Source: Periconia sp. R9002
Taxonomy: Eukaryota > Ascomycota > Dothideomycetes > Pleosporales > Periconiaceae
Length of the DNA stretch: 64,000 nucleotides
Reading direction: 5' to 3'
Assembly: GCA_023627715.1 (NCBI GenBank)
Contig: JAMAHW010000073.1
Coordinates: 62,001-126,000 of the forward strand
A program made the translations under genes and the position numbers. Below the pieces are notes generated by a model. It was not told where the DNA came from, ran no database searches, and saw only the letters and a program-made list of their open reading frames with translations. Each line of letters begins with the position of its first letter. The stretch's first letter is position 1. Positions 1-10,964 of the stretch are shown here, in pieces.

Positions 1-1588
1 TACTCTGGTGGAGATTGGCAAACGCGACCTTATTGGTGCCGGAAAACTGGATATGGATGTCTTCCTTGCCAATCGCAGCTATCGATGTGTTGATATCGAT
101 CAGATGTGCAAGGAGAAACCCGAGATGATAGGCCCGTGAGTAATTACCAATATCTTGCATGCTGGAAAAGGCTAACACGGCACAAGTTTACTTCGATCGA
201 TGATGGAATTCTTTAGATATGGGCATATCAAAGCTATCTCGATCGACAAAACCTTCCCTGGCTCCCAGATGCAGGAAGCTTTCCAACATATGCAGCAGGG
301 TAATCACATTGGCAAAATTGTGCTCAAATTCCGCGACCTGGCATCTGAAGAGCTTCACCTCGGGCCCATTCAGCCCGCGAGCGTACCCAATGTTTCTGTG
401 CTTGATGGTTCAGCTTCCTACCTGCTTGTTGGCGGTCTTGGTGGTCTAGGCCGCTCGGTAGCAGTTTGGATGGTCCAGCACGGAGCCCGACACCTCACGT
501 TCCTCTCCCGCAGTGCTGGGACAAAAGCCGATGATAGATTTTTCGTTCAGGAGATCGAGAGCATGGGATGTGAGGTACATCTCGTACGTGGAAGCGTTAC
601 CGAAGCAGCAGATGTGGCCCGCGCTGTTACTGCATCACCTTGCCCTCTCAAAGGAATACTCCAGATGACGATGGTGCTGCAAGACCAAACCTGGCGGAAG
701 ATGACGATTGACGAGTGGCATGGAGCAACAGCACCCAAGATCAAGGGAACTTGGAATTTGCACAACGAAACGCAGTCACTAGATCTGGATTTCTTCATTC
801 TGTTCAGTTCACTTTCTGGCATTGTGGGTCAGCCCGGACAGGCCAACTATGCCAGTGCGAACACGTTTCTCGATGCTTTCGCAAAATTCCGGACAGACAA
901 AGGACTGCCTTGTGTGTCACTCAATATTGGAGCCGTCGAGGGCGCAGGTTACCTTGCCAATGACGACGAGCTGCTCAATAAGATGAAGGGAACAGGCTGG
1001 CGGGCGGTGCAGGAGTCAGAGCTACTCGAGGTATTGGGAGCCGTAATGCGAGGAGCCATCTCAGCACCGACCAAAGCCGGGGCTGAACTTCAGAAACCGC
1101 TCGAAAACGGCCATGCCTCGATGTCGAACCTGGTCAATCCAAACAACACCATGGTTGGCATTGCACCAGTTGTTCCATTGAGCAGCCCTGACAGTAGTGC
1201 CAAGCTACGCAAAGACGTCCGAATGTCGGTCTTCCGAAATGTCCGCAGCCAAAGCAAGGCGTCGTCCTCGAGCGATGGTCTCCGGCAGTTTCTGAGCGCA
1301 GCAAAGGCCAACCCAGAAACCCTCAGCACGCCAGAATGCGTCGTCTTCTTAGCGCGAGAGATCGGCAAGAAGCTCCTGGGGCTAGTGCTGCGACCTGCGG
1401 AAGACGAGATTGACGTAACGCTAACCCTCGTGCAGCTAGGACTTGACTCGATGGTTGCAGTCGAGATGCGGGCGTGGTGGAAGCAGACATTCGGTTTAGA
1501 CATCAGCATTTTAGAGATGCTGAGCAAGGGGTCGCTCGAATCTTTGGGCAGACAAGCAGCCGAGGGATTGTTGGCGTTGTACAGTTGA
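1..1588 (+). CDS. Highly reducing polyketide synthase, C-terminal part (ER tail–KR–ACP), 5' end outside window
   Basis: This is the last 511 residues of a type I iterative highly reducing PKS. Reading starts in frame at base 2 with the end of an enoylreductase domain (VEIGKRDLIGAGKLDM). A 51-nt intron (136–186, GTGAGT...CAAG) is then removed and the frame continues through 1588. The ketoreductase follows, with the NADPH loop GGLGGLG near 440 and the catalytic Ser/Tyr region (FSSLSG, then NYASAN) near 800–870. The acyl carrier protein carries LGLDSM at about 1438–1455, whose Ser takes the phosphopantetheine arm. The protein ends some 45 residues after that serine, so there is no thioesterase, reductase or condensation domain. 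Release must be done in trans, for which the alpha-oxoamine synthase at 9432–10964 is the best candidate (inference). KS, AT, DH and any MT domains lie to the left of the window. Confidence 0.93.
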
Positions 1589-1742
1589 TTACTATGTATA
1601 CGCACGGCATGTTTCAGAATGCACATCCCATTTTCTTCGTATATAAAATATTGCAGTGCCAGCGTTGAACTGAACAACCCTGTCCTAGTTTCGATGTGAT
1701 GCGCCGAAGGGTCAAGGAAAGCTGTAAACCCTTAGGCTCCAA

Positions 1743-1966
1743 CCATGCTCTTCAGTTGCAGATTATATGCACAAATTAGCATACTTTTAAAAAGACGTCT
1801 AGTATCTTTTACTTGCGAATAAAAATTTTTATAAATGTATATATTAAAGGTCTCTAGCTTAGCTTATTTTAAGTATAAATATAAGCCTAAATGTATGCGA
1901 ACAAGGCCTATAGGATATAAATGTACTTGCGAATTCGCGCATGTAATCTGCAACTGAAGAGCCATG
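1743..1966. mobile_element. MITE-like element with terminal inverted repeats
   Basis: The left end CTCTTCAGTTGCAGATTA (1748–1765) is a perfect 18-base inverted copy of the right end at 1944–1961. The match continues imperfectly inward for about another 12 bases, where the mismatches are C/T or A/G. Both ends are bordered by CCATG (1743–1747 and 1962–1966), a possible 5-bp target-site duplication. The interior of about 150 bp is AT-rich and has no ORF, as expected for a non-autonomous miniature element. The superfamily cannot be named from this single copy. The transition-type mismatches fit RIP but are too few to prove it. Confidence 0.72.
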
Positions 1967-2712
1967 GTATTTTTTTCCATGTACTCAATGCTATCGATAA
2001 TGTAGCGACCTCATAATTCAAGCCAGCGAAGGGTATTTTATCCTGAGTCTGCTTCTAATGCAACACCGTACAAACAGGCACCATTCTCTGTCACGACGCG
2101 AAAATCATTCCAAACGAACCTAAATGGACCACGCTTTTGCACCTCAACCGACGGGCCCAGCGGCCATATTACCCCTCATCCGATTCAAATTGCATGTGAA
2201 TTACGTGACGTCCCGATATACTTCGGAGACGCCGAAATCCTATGAATATGTCGAAATCCTGCCATGATGCCGATATCCACATTGCTATCGCTAGTGTTTG
2301 AGACGCATTCCTTCGGGTCGGTCGCGAATCTTCCTGCGTGGGAAGGGTGATGGTATATCTCTCGCGCTAGCAAAATTCTCCATACACGGACCATCTGGAG
2401 TTAACGGATTAGATAGTGTATATAGCAGGAGCATCAAATGATTCATATACGATATTATAAAATCGATTGAACATTCGATGTTGATTTGAGCGCTCAAAAT
2501 ATGTATCGATCCTTCAGAATGGAACATTGGATTTCAATGGCTATCTATTTTTCCGCATAATGATGGACCTACACAAGCAGCATGCGTAAGAGGTGGGGCA
2601 AGAAAATCTAGTTTTACAAGGATGAAGAGGCGCTACTTCAGGGTAATTGCTTGGTGCATAGTCACTGAGTAGCCACATACTAATATGGTAGGATTTGGGC
2701 CAAGGATTCCCA

Positions 2713-2740
2713 TAGTAAGCATCTTGTATCAGGCTTACTA
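2713..2740. promoter_or_regulatory. Inverted-repeat candidate regulator site 1 (TAGTAAGC / GCTTACTA)
   Basis: TAGTAAGC at 2713–2720 faces GCTTACTA at 2733–2740. Measured as GTAAG to CTTAC, the half-sites are separated by 14 bases. It lies about 280 bases upstream of the P450 start codon. The same octamer recurs in three other intergenic regions of this cluster. Confidence 0.5.
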
Positions 2741-2770
2741 CATGGATGTACCTGGCATATGAATTGATAC

Positions 2771-2796
2771 GTAAGCATTTTGGCTAGAACTTACTA
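2771..2796. promoter_or_regulatory. Inverted-repeat candidate regulator site 2 (GTAAG-N14-CTTAC)
   Basis: GTAAG at 2771–2775 and CTTACTA at 2790–2796 again sit 14 bases apart, and the first bases of the spacer (CAT, then TT) resemble site 1. The two sites are 56 bases apart, start to start, upstream of the P450. Confidence 0.48.
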
Positions 2797-3018
2797 TTCC
2801 AGCAAATTGGACATCTGGTGGGTGAGTGAGAATTCTGAACAGTAAGTTACCATTTGCTCAGCACTCTTGTGCGTTTGCAAACCGATGCGTACAAGCACGG
2901 CCTGTGACAGCAAATCACATCAAGAAATAGTAGAAGCCCTCGAATCAAGTGCAGAACTCATAATTCTGTATTCTACGCATCTTCACGACATAGTCGCACG
3001 CGTTCTGATATTTTCACC

Positions 3019-4833
3019 ATGGGATTAATTTCCCCCGCGACATTTGCCGTCTGCTTCGGCGTCATCAGTTTTTACGTTATCACTCGACATGTTCTCTCTA
3101 AGAAGAGTCGCCTACCATTGCCTCCTGGGCCTAAGGGCGTGTTCCTACTGGGCAACATTCATGATATGCCAAAACCAGGTGTTGTTGATGCACACCATTG
3201 GTTGAAGCACAAAGATCTATATGGTGCGAGTTATCGACTCCTCAAATAATGCTTGTGACTTACGAGAAGTGGCGATATCGCAGGTCCAATCAGTTCGGTG
3301 ACGGTGATGGGCCAAACCATCGTGATTGTGAACGATCCGGGTTTGGCATTCGAGCTTCTGAGGGACCGGTCCGCTATTCATTCATCCCGCCCGCGCCAGG
3401 TCTTCGCAGGCGAAATTGTCGGTTTGGAAAATGGGACAGCAATGAGCCCGTACAATGAGAACTGGAGGATTCATCGCAAAAATGTTGCGAGGGTGCTTAC
3501 CACGAGTGCTTCAAATAAGTTGTTTGAAGCAGTTCAGGAAGCCGAATCTGCACACTTTCTGCTTAGGCTCCTCGAATCTCCAAGTAACTTGTTCTCTCAT
3601 CTCAGAAAGTGAGTTTTATTTCCTTACAGTCACCCTGCTTACTGATCGGTGTTTCATAGGCAAACGGGCAGTACAATCTTGAAGATTACATATGGATATA
3701 CCACTGTAGCTCACGGGCCAGACCCTCTAGTCGAGCTAGCTGCGCAAGCTGGACAGCAATTTGGAGACGCTATAACGCCCGGGAAGTGGATTGTGGATAC
3801 TTTGCCTTTTAGTAAGCTCCCTACCAATCACACGCCAATCGATTTTCACTGACAACTGCCAGTGAGGTACCTACCGGAGGGTTTCCCAGGCACATCATAC
3901 ATGAAGACAGCTGCAATTATGCGAGATACTATGAAACAATGTGTTGAACAGCCATACGCTTTTGTGAAGCAGCAAATGCGTGAGAAACGACACAAGACCT
4001 CGTATCTCTCCCAGGCTATCGAAGAGATTGGTGTTGACCCAGAGATGGAATTTCACCACAAGTGGTCTGCGCAATCATTGTTCACAGCAGGGTCCGATAC
4101 AGTAAGCCGCATCTCGCCTCCTGTTACACATATTGTGGTGGCTTACACAAAATGACAGACTGCCGCCTCGTTGATGAACTTCTTTCTTGCAATGACAGTC
4201 TTTCCAGAAGTTCAAGAGCGGGCGCAAGAGGAGCTTGACCGAGTGATTGGAGATTCTCGTCTTCCTGTCAGCAGAGACCGCGAAAAGCTTCCATATATCT
4301 GGGCTATAATGCAAGAGACACATCGCTGGCATCCTATCGCACCGCTATCTGTCCCGCATGCAAGCACTGCCGAGGACACATGTAACGGGTATAGGATTCC
4401 TAAGGGCTCTATTATTCTACCTAATACTTGGTGGTTTACCCATGACCCCTCCGTCTATAAAAATCCTATGGAATTTCGTCCAGAGCGTTACATAGCGACA
4501 TCTACCCACAAACCCGAGCCTGACCCCCGCGAGTTTACCTACGGATACGGAAGACGCGTATGCCCCGGACGTCATGTCGCCGACAACGCGATATTCGTTA
4601 CCATCGCTCGGGCGTTGCTGACATTCAAAATATCGAAGGCTGTGGATGCAGCTGGCAAGGTGATAGAACCTAATACAGAATATCAACCTGGTTTTGCTCC
4701 GTATCCGTTGGCTTTTGAAGCTGATATCCGGCCAAGAAGCGCAAAACATAGAGCCATGATCATGAAAGGCGAGGAGATGTACCCGTGGGAGGAGACTGAT
4801 GCGAAGGAATTGGAAGCTATCAAATGGAAGTGA
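3019..4833 (+). CDS. Cytochrome P450 monooxygenase (OrdA-like fungal type)
   Basis: This is a microsomal P450 of 531 residues, encoded by five exons: 3019–3223, 3284–3608, 3660–3811, 3863–4101 and 4159–4833. All junctions are GT–AG and keep frame. It starts with a membrane anchor (about residues 5–25) and a proline-rich hinge (LPLPPGPKG). The I-helix oxygen-binding motif AGSDTT spans the fourth intron, the K-helix ExxR is ETHR near 4315, and the heme loop FTYGYGRRVCPG (about 4534–4569) carries the axial cysteine. The order and spacing resemble fungal P450s of the O-methylsterigmatocystin oxidoreductase type, but the substrate cannot be read from sequence. It follows the PKS on the same strand and has two inverted-repeat sites in its promoter, so it probably oxidises the polyketide-derived product of this cluster (inference). 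Confidence 0.93.
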
Positions 4834-5588
4834 ATAGATTGGGAATGTCCAGGTTTTCAGGACTGTACATATCGTGATCACAATCTTTGAAATGACGAAT
4901 CAATTTACTTTTTTGCTCTCAATTCAACTTGTTCTCATGCTATGAATACTTTGGGTTGCATTTCTAAGCATAAGATGATGTAAAGAATCAGCTGTGAAGA
5001 TGATTTCTGGCTTTACAAAACTGCACGGCTAAGGTATCGTGGGATATTTCGATGAGGTCCGGCATTGTTGCCTAGTCTAGGCACGGATACCTTCATCCAC
5101 GTAGGTAACATATGACTGAGAGGCGTTGCCTTGAGAGTACTTCCATCCACTTAACCAACAATTGAAGCCAAAATGTTGTATGAAAGCTATTCATGGTAGG
5201 TTTCAAGCTATGAATTCTAGATCATCTGCAAAACCTTAACCATCAGTGAACTGCTGTACTACTATTTAGACTGGCGCAATTGCCTCTCTCCCCTTATACA
5301 TATTATGATATTAGATCACCTAGGTAACCACAGCAGATGAAATGTTCTTAGCAATTTCAAGGCACGTAAACCCCAAGGAGAGCAGCAAACTTGCCAGCAG
5401 CCTTCAATCGGACATATTTCACGACAGATTTCAACAATTTCACCACTACTAGAAGTCTTGTTCCACAAAACAAAACATTGTTACGAGACGTATTATCTTG
5501 TTTGAGTTCGGCTTGTTATTGGTGTTGATTATAGAACCAGGGTTGAGCATCAAATAATAATTGGTGATAACACCACCTAAAGCTCCTG
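4834..5588. other. Intergenic between convergent P450 and SDR genes
   Basis: Shared 3' flank of two converging genes. No ORF with coding character, no RNA gene and no repeat seen. Confidence 0.6.
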
Positions 5589-6584
5589 TCACATCACCAA
5601 CCTGACTCTGAGTTTATCCTCGCGTACGATTTCTTCCTTCGTCTTTTCCAGCTGTTCCACGTTCCAGTTCACAGAAGCGTACCTTCCGTTGAGCCAGGTC
5701 CTTGCTCCTTTCGTAAACCAGACAACCCATCCACCTGCGAGATCTGCAGTATCTGATAAGACTGCTAGAGTGTAAGTGACATGTGACACGAGCGCGCAAT
5801 ACAGATACATACAATCCCCAAGCTTCTCGCTTTCTTGCTTTGACAGCTTGGTCACTACACCTCCAGGGTGTATGGAGACCGTATTGATACCCTGACTACT
5901 ATACTCGGCCTCTACGAACTCGTTTAACCGGAGCAGGGCGAGCTTGGAGATTTCATATGCGCTAGCTCCTGGAAGAACCTCCAGTGCACCAGCGCTGGAA
6001 ACATTGATAATGTCCACAACGATGTGATTCTCTTTTGCAGTATTAACGAGAAGAGGTAGGAACGCTTGTATGAAATGGTATGGCCCTTGCAGATTTGTTT
6101 CAAAAGTGCGCCACCAATCGCCTGGATCGCCCTGCGTCAATGGAATCCAGGCTGCTGAGCCTCCAGCATTGTTGATGAGAACATCGAGACGCCCTTCGAG
6201 TGACATTACAGATTTGGCGCAATTCCTCACAGCTTCCTCTTTAGTTACATCGACGGTATACTTGCGCACCCTGACAGAACTGTTGATGGATATTATAGAT
6301 GACTCAACTTCATCGAGCTCACTAATCGTCCGAGAGCATATAATGATACTGGCTACATCCGCGTAAGCATACTGAAGAGCCATGGCCCGCCCAATACCTC
6401 GCCCGGCCCCCGTAATAAGAACGACCTTTCCGGGTTGCGCGAGACTCTTATTAATTTTAGCATCGATGGCTGGGTAGATATCGTGATGTTTATGCTCTTT
6501 TCCGAAGAACAAGGCGTGCGTAGAAGATTCGGAAACTGTATCGGACATTGCAGTATGGAGTGTTGCGGTTTTCGTCGATGGCAT
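5589..6584 (-). CDS. Short-chain dehydrogenase/reductase (classical SDR)
   Basis: This is an NAD(P)-dependent oxidoreductase of 315 residues, in two exons: 6584–5813 and 5764–5589. The 48-nt intron (5765–5812, GTATGT...TAG) must be removed to give the expected LGD-SVLSDTADLAGGW junction; an unspliced reading also stays open but inserts 16 foreign residues. The cofactor loop is TGAGRGIG (about residues 57–64), followed by NNAG and the active-site pattern of Ser (NVSSAG) and YEISK. A second in-frame Met at residue 13 could be the true start. Its role in the cluster could be reduction of a ketone, for example the ketone left by an alpha-oxoamine synthase, or oxidation of an alcohol; the sequence does not decide. 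Confidence 0.9.
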   Translation of the reverse strand: MPSTKTATLHTAMSDTVSESSTHALFFGKEHKHHDIYPAIDAKINKSLAQPGKVVLITGAGRGIGRAMALQYAYADVASIIICSRTISELDEVESSIISINSSVRVRKYTVDVTKEEAVRNCAKSVMSLEGRLDVLINNAGGSAAWIPLTQGDPGDWWRTFETNLQGPYHFIQAFLPLLVNTAKENHIVVDIINVSSAGALEVLPGASAYEISKLALLRLNEFVEAEYSSQGINTVSIHPGGVVTKLSKQESEKLGDCMYLYCALVSHVTYTLAVLSDTADLAGGWVVWFTKGARTWLNGRYASVNWNVEQLEKTKEEIVREDKLRVRLVM

Positions 6585-7852
6585 TGGACTTGAAGTCTTG
6601 TGGGTCCAATCTGATAAGTAAGAGGAAAAGACCTGTTTCTCACGATTTCATGAAACGACAACATTGATATCAAAGAATGTTTCAATAGCCCATAGTACGT
6701 GTAATACATAGATACAGCTCGCATCAATTGATGGACTTCCAAGCCCAATCCAACCATCTTCTTCCAAAGATTACTGTAGACATACACACGCCCATAAGCA
6801 CTAACAGTCAGATGTTCAGCCCCTCTGCCGCACTATAAATGAATACCACGTGCCCTATGACAGTAAGACTAGCAGCAACAGGGCTCAAATGCACTAATAA
6901 CGCATCCCGGCGTATGCTGAAGTGTGACTACATAAAATCGATGGCAAACTTGACTTCCAATTATAAAATTATTACTCTAGGTGGATGTGAGATTACATAA
7001 GCAACAAAATACAAGCGTAATATTGTAATCTACGGCGGGGTAAGTACTACCGAATCGTACTCCTGTTTCGAACTGCTGCACAGTCAGTTAAATGATGCAA
7101 ATTTATTAAAAGGTCTGTTACCTTAGGGTGCAAATTTAACGTATAGTCCCTAGGCCGATGACCGCTCAACAAGACGGGAGTATTAGGATGACAGTGGTAA
7201 CACCTGTAGATATTGATAAATCTTTTGCCATTATTATTATGGAACAATGATTCTTTAAGATGGCTCATATAAAAACCAGAGGTAGTACACTTCATTAATG
7301 AAAGATCAGAGCCAGGCTGAGAGAAAAAAAATTCATTGGAAAGCTTGCAATCATCACAGATATAGTTTCGAGGGCAACCTGTGGTCGGATCATGTACACA
7401 TGGTGATGGAAGCTTCGTAGTTTCTTCAATCAAGGCCTTGCTTGGTCTACCTTAATAGCTGAGCTATATGTAAACGCGGTATCCCAATTATCGCTGCTAA
7501 AGAATGATTTTGGACTCCAGGCCAAATATGCTAATTAGATGAATTTTATACATGAAGCAAACCTACGCTTAAGGTTTCTCTTTCTTCATACGCGTAACCC
7601 TCTCGAACTTCTTATTAGAAAACGTCTTAGAGTGTTATATTATCTCTGTTGTCAACTATGCTAGCTCGCCTCCCATATTTGGAAGTCGGGGCGTATATGT
7701 GGGAAATTTCTATTCCTCACGTAAATTAAGTTAGGACTTGTGGTCGTCAGATCTCTGAAACTGTCCGAAATCAGGATAATGCGAATGAATAGGGTCTTCC
7801 GCTTAGTATATTTATATTTGAAATAACAGATAAAACAACCTTTTGCTGCAGA
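6585..7852. other. Intergenic: SDR promoter and GATase 3' flank
   Basis: No convincing gene. A minus-strand open frame at 7047–7433 contains several Cys pairs (CDDC, CYHC) but has no early ATG and no recognisable fold; it could be a chance frame or a relic. The GCTTACTA octamer was not found here. Confidence 0.5.
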
Positions 7853-8787
7853 TCACTCTTCTAGCAAAAATTTCAGGAAACTAGCTCCAACAGTGACTCC
7901 ATCATGGGGATCATTCACTCGATTCACTCCGTCTTGGTAGGTTGCTTCATCCAAGAACGACCCGCGCCTTCGATCTAAAAATTCCCTCGCTATTTCTTCG
8001 TTATACTCTGGGTGACCTTGCAAGGTAATGACCCGGTTTTTGATGTAAATGCCTTGCACATGACACCGTTCTGTATAACCGAGGCTTTCAACAAATGCTG
8101 GGTACCGTGGAATCGCATCGCGATGCATTTGATGGAGTGCCTATACAAACTTCTTATTAATGATATAAAGCTTCTTGAAAACGGTTGACAGAGGAAGTAA
8201 TGCTGATAAATCAATCATACCAATGAATGACATCCGAAGACTTGCTTTCCAGTTTCAGATAGAGCTACTCGAACAACGGAAATTTCCCAGCCAAGTTCAT
8301 TCCTTTCAGGCATAATACCACAGGCGCGTCCGACAATTTGATGCCCAAAACAGACCGCAATTATCCGAACTCGTCTTTGGGTTTCTAGAATCGTACGAAC
8401 AAAATGGACAAGTTTCGTTATCCAATCGTTTTCTCCTGATGTGAAAGAATCATATCCTTCCTCCGTCATTGACAGGTTAGCTAGATAGTTCCATTTTTTG
8501 GCTGACTAGCTCAATGTTCAAGGACTTATAACCATGTTTTACTTACGGCTTCCTGTCAAAAACACTGCATCGATGCTCTCTAGCTCCGGATACTCCTGCT
8601 TTTTCACCACATCATAAGAAGAAACAAGAATGTTTGGACGCTTATAGACGCCACAAGCTTCAAGTCTCGCTGCACCAGCCTCCAAAAACCTTGCGTATAT
8701 ATCGTCAATTTTTCCGAACTTCTCTCTAATTGTTCCAGTAACCTCATCGCACTCAAGGAGGGCAATGCGCAAGTGTGGGTGGACCAT
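7853..8787 (-). CDS. Class I glutamine amidotransferase-like protein
   Basis: This is a stand-alone GATase1-fold protein of 254 residues, in three exons: 8787–8547, 8456–8221 and 8140–7853. The first intron acceptor was chosen because it restores the family junction LTGSR-YDSFTSGENDWI. The nucleophile elbow is AVCFGHQ, and the catalytic His and Glu are in QGHPEY, so the Cys-His-Glu triad is complete. Family members either release ammonia from glutamine for a partner synthase or hydrolyse gamma-glutamyl bonds. No partner synthetase is fused to it. Start: the ATG at 8787, since upstream in-frame codons are not ATG. In this cluster it may remove a gamma-glutamyl group or supply ammonia (inference). 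GCTTACTA lies 209 bases upstream of the start. Confidence 0.9.
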
Positions 8788-9431
8788 GTACAATGAATAA
8801 GGCCTTAGCAAGGACGACAGAAGATTCGGCCGTTATCAAGATGTTTCACAATTAATCTACCTTTAAGCTTCCTTCTAGATTATGGCTCCCTTCGATTGGG
8901 GCGTTTTGGTATTATTTCATGTCCAAACTCTCCGAGAGCCGCTCTGAATCCCTTCGGCACATCTCGACTAACTCAGGATTTGGCAGCTGATCTTAGCTTA
9001 CTATATCCCAATCAGCTCGTATACGCTCTTAATCTATTAGTAATTTGATATAAGCTAATTTAATTATCTAATCGAATGCGAGTTGGCGAGGCGTATGACG
9101 TGAATAACATGCCTCCCATTGGCAAAATCTGATTTAAGGAAGTCTAGCAGGTGAGGTTACAAACTGCCCATGAGCATTAGCACATGGTGATTATATGAAA
9201 AACAACATGAGAAGTCTGGCTGGTTTGTATGCACAACACGGTGGACTGGCAATGAGGCAGATCATAGGCCTCAAGTTACTAGGTAGTGGCGATAAATCGG
9301 TTTATTTTAACTGTAATAGCTCAAACGTAATCAAGAATTTTGCAGCCATTTCACCGTGCAATAACATGCTAAAAGAAAATCTGTGAGATCTAATATTGAC
9401 AACAGAACTCCCAAAATCTCATCCCAAGCTT
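8788..9431. other. Intergenic: GATase promoter and 3' flank of alpha-oxoamine synthase
   Basis: No supported gene; a short plus-strand open frame at 9195–9386 has no coding character. It holds the candidate regulator site at 8992–9003. Confidence 0.55.
8992..9003 (+). promoter_or_regulatory. Candidate regulator site (CTTAGCTTACTA)
   Basis: This 12-base string is identical to 11202–11213 in the alpha-oxoamine synthase/GNAT promoter and contains the cluster octamer GCTTACTA. It lies about 0.2 kb upstream of the glutamine amidotransferase gene. Confidence 0.5.
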
Positions 9432-10964
9432 CTAAACCTTCATAGCATATACCTGACGTGCAGCGCTCGGTATGGGAACCTCTGTCTTACCTGCCTCTAT
9501 ATCCAACATCTCTTGGGCCCATTCGCATATAACCTTTATCATGGTATCCACTTGTTCTCGGTCATTGTGCGCATGAAAAACCAACCGCACACGACTTTCC
9601 CCTTTAGGAACAACAGGAAAAGATATCGGGTAGGCATTGATATTGTTAACCAACAAGTGAAAAAAGAGGTACCATTCGTGTTTTGGGGGAGTTAAGACCG
9701 GAACGATGTGAGTGAGATGATCAATATTCTCATATTCCTCGGTGAGTGGGATGCTGAGGATTCCCTCATCTACAGCCTCATCCCATACGGGATGAGCGGT
9801 AATGGTTTTGAGAAAGTATCTGACGCTGTTTTGAATTTTTTCCATGCCCTAAATTATCGTTAGTAAACTGTAATCCAAGCTTAAGTAGTGAAAGCAAGAA
9901 GTTGTTTTGAGCATGAAAGATTTTTCTTCTTACCTGTTCAGCTTCGCCATTTTTCAATAAACGATATCCAGCACGAATGCAGGCTACCATTGGAAATGAG
10001 GGCGCGCCGCTATATATAGCAAAGCGTGCGTTGCTGACCAAACGATCCCGAAGTGTTTTGTTGCATAATACAACACCTAATCATTTGGAGCTTAGCTTCT
10101 TAATTGCACATTTGAATAACACAAGAGCATTTGTTTACCTCCAGTTGAGCCTAAGGCTTTACTGCACATGTGAATGCGAATCGCTATCTCTTTCTCCAAC
10201 CCTAGCATGTTTACAAGACCCGCTCCTCGGGGTCCAATCACGCCATTACTGTGGGCTTCGTCGATAATGATTTGAGCATTTCCCAGAGGAAAAATTTCTT
10301 TCATGACCTGGACAATTTCCTCGAGCGGACAAATGTCTCCATCCATGCTATATACAGACTCGACTGCAATCAAAACCGAGGATGTCCCTAGTGCGAATGC
10401 CGTATAGGACTCTTTAAGTGAACTCAGAACCTCACGGAGAGAGTCTGCCGAGTTGTGTCGGAAGGATATCATATGAGAGGCCAGAGATAGCTTCATCCCC
10501 TCGTGCGTGCTTGCATGAACAGCATCATCGTAGACAATCGCGTCGCCCGGCAAAAGCACTGCTGCCACCGTCCCAGCGTTAGCCATGAATCCAGAATGCA
10601 CTATGTACGCTGTTTCAGCCTGGTGAAACTCTGCAATTTCTTTTTCGGTTTGCAGGAGATAATCATAGTTTCCATATTGAACCCGGGAACCTGATGCGCT
10701 GAGTCGAAAATTCTCGTGTCGGCCCAGTTCCTCCAGAAAAACTTCGCGGATGCGGCCAGAGCGACTGAACGACAGAAAATCACTCGAGGTGAAGTCCAGA
10801 ACAGAGTCATCCCACCGCGGTTTGAGAGTGACGAGGCTACGGTCTGTACGGGAAACGTCCATGGCTTTTTCGAGGTTTCGATAGAACGCGGGTTGATCCT
10901 TCATAGAAGCAGCACGAGGTTTCTGATCCTGTAGCCATTGAGTGAGCAGAATATCGGCGTACAT
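9432..10964 (-). CDS. Alpha-oxoamine synthase (8-amino-7-oxononanoate synthase / BioF type)
   Basis: This is a PLP fold-type I enzyme of 461 residues, in three exons: 10964–10139, 10076–9934 and 9848–9432, with introns of 62 and 85 nt that have clear GT–AG ends and a TACTAAC branch in the second. DEAHSNGVIGPRGAG holds the PLP-binding Asp and His. The Schiff-base lysine is in CSKALGSTGG, whose last Gly codon is split by intron 1. The family joins an acyl thioester to an amino acid with loss of CO2, giving a 2-aminoketone. The overall pattern is closest to fungal BioF (pimeloyl substrate plus alanine). Its place next to a PKS that lacks a release domain suggests it offloads the polyketide, as proposed for sphinganine-analogue pathways such as fumonisin. 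It could instead be a relocated biotin gene. Start: ATG at 10964; upstream codons are not ATG. Confidence 0.9.

Larger units (their letters stand above)
1589..3018. other. Intergenic: PKS 3' flank and P450 promoter
   Basis: No supported coding region. It holds the inverted-repeat element at 1748–1961 and, nearer the P450 start, the paired GTAAG/CTTAC sites at 2713–2796. The 1780–1930 stretch is strongly AT-rich. Confidence 0.7.

Noticed and set aside
7047..7433. Cys-rich minus-strand open frame
   Set aside because: No ATG near its start, no family signal and AT-rich surroundings; not enough to call a gene.
9195..9386. Plus-strand open frame of 63 codons between GATase and alpha-oxoamine synthase
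   Set aside because: Ordinary chance length, no codon bias or motif.
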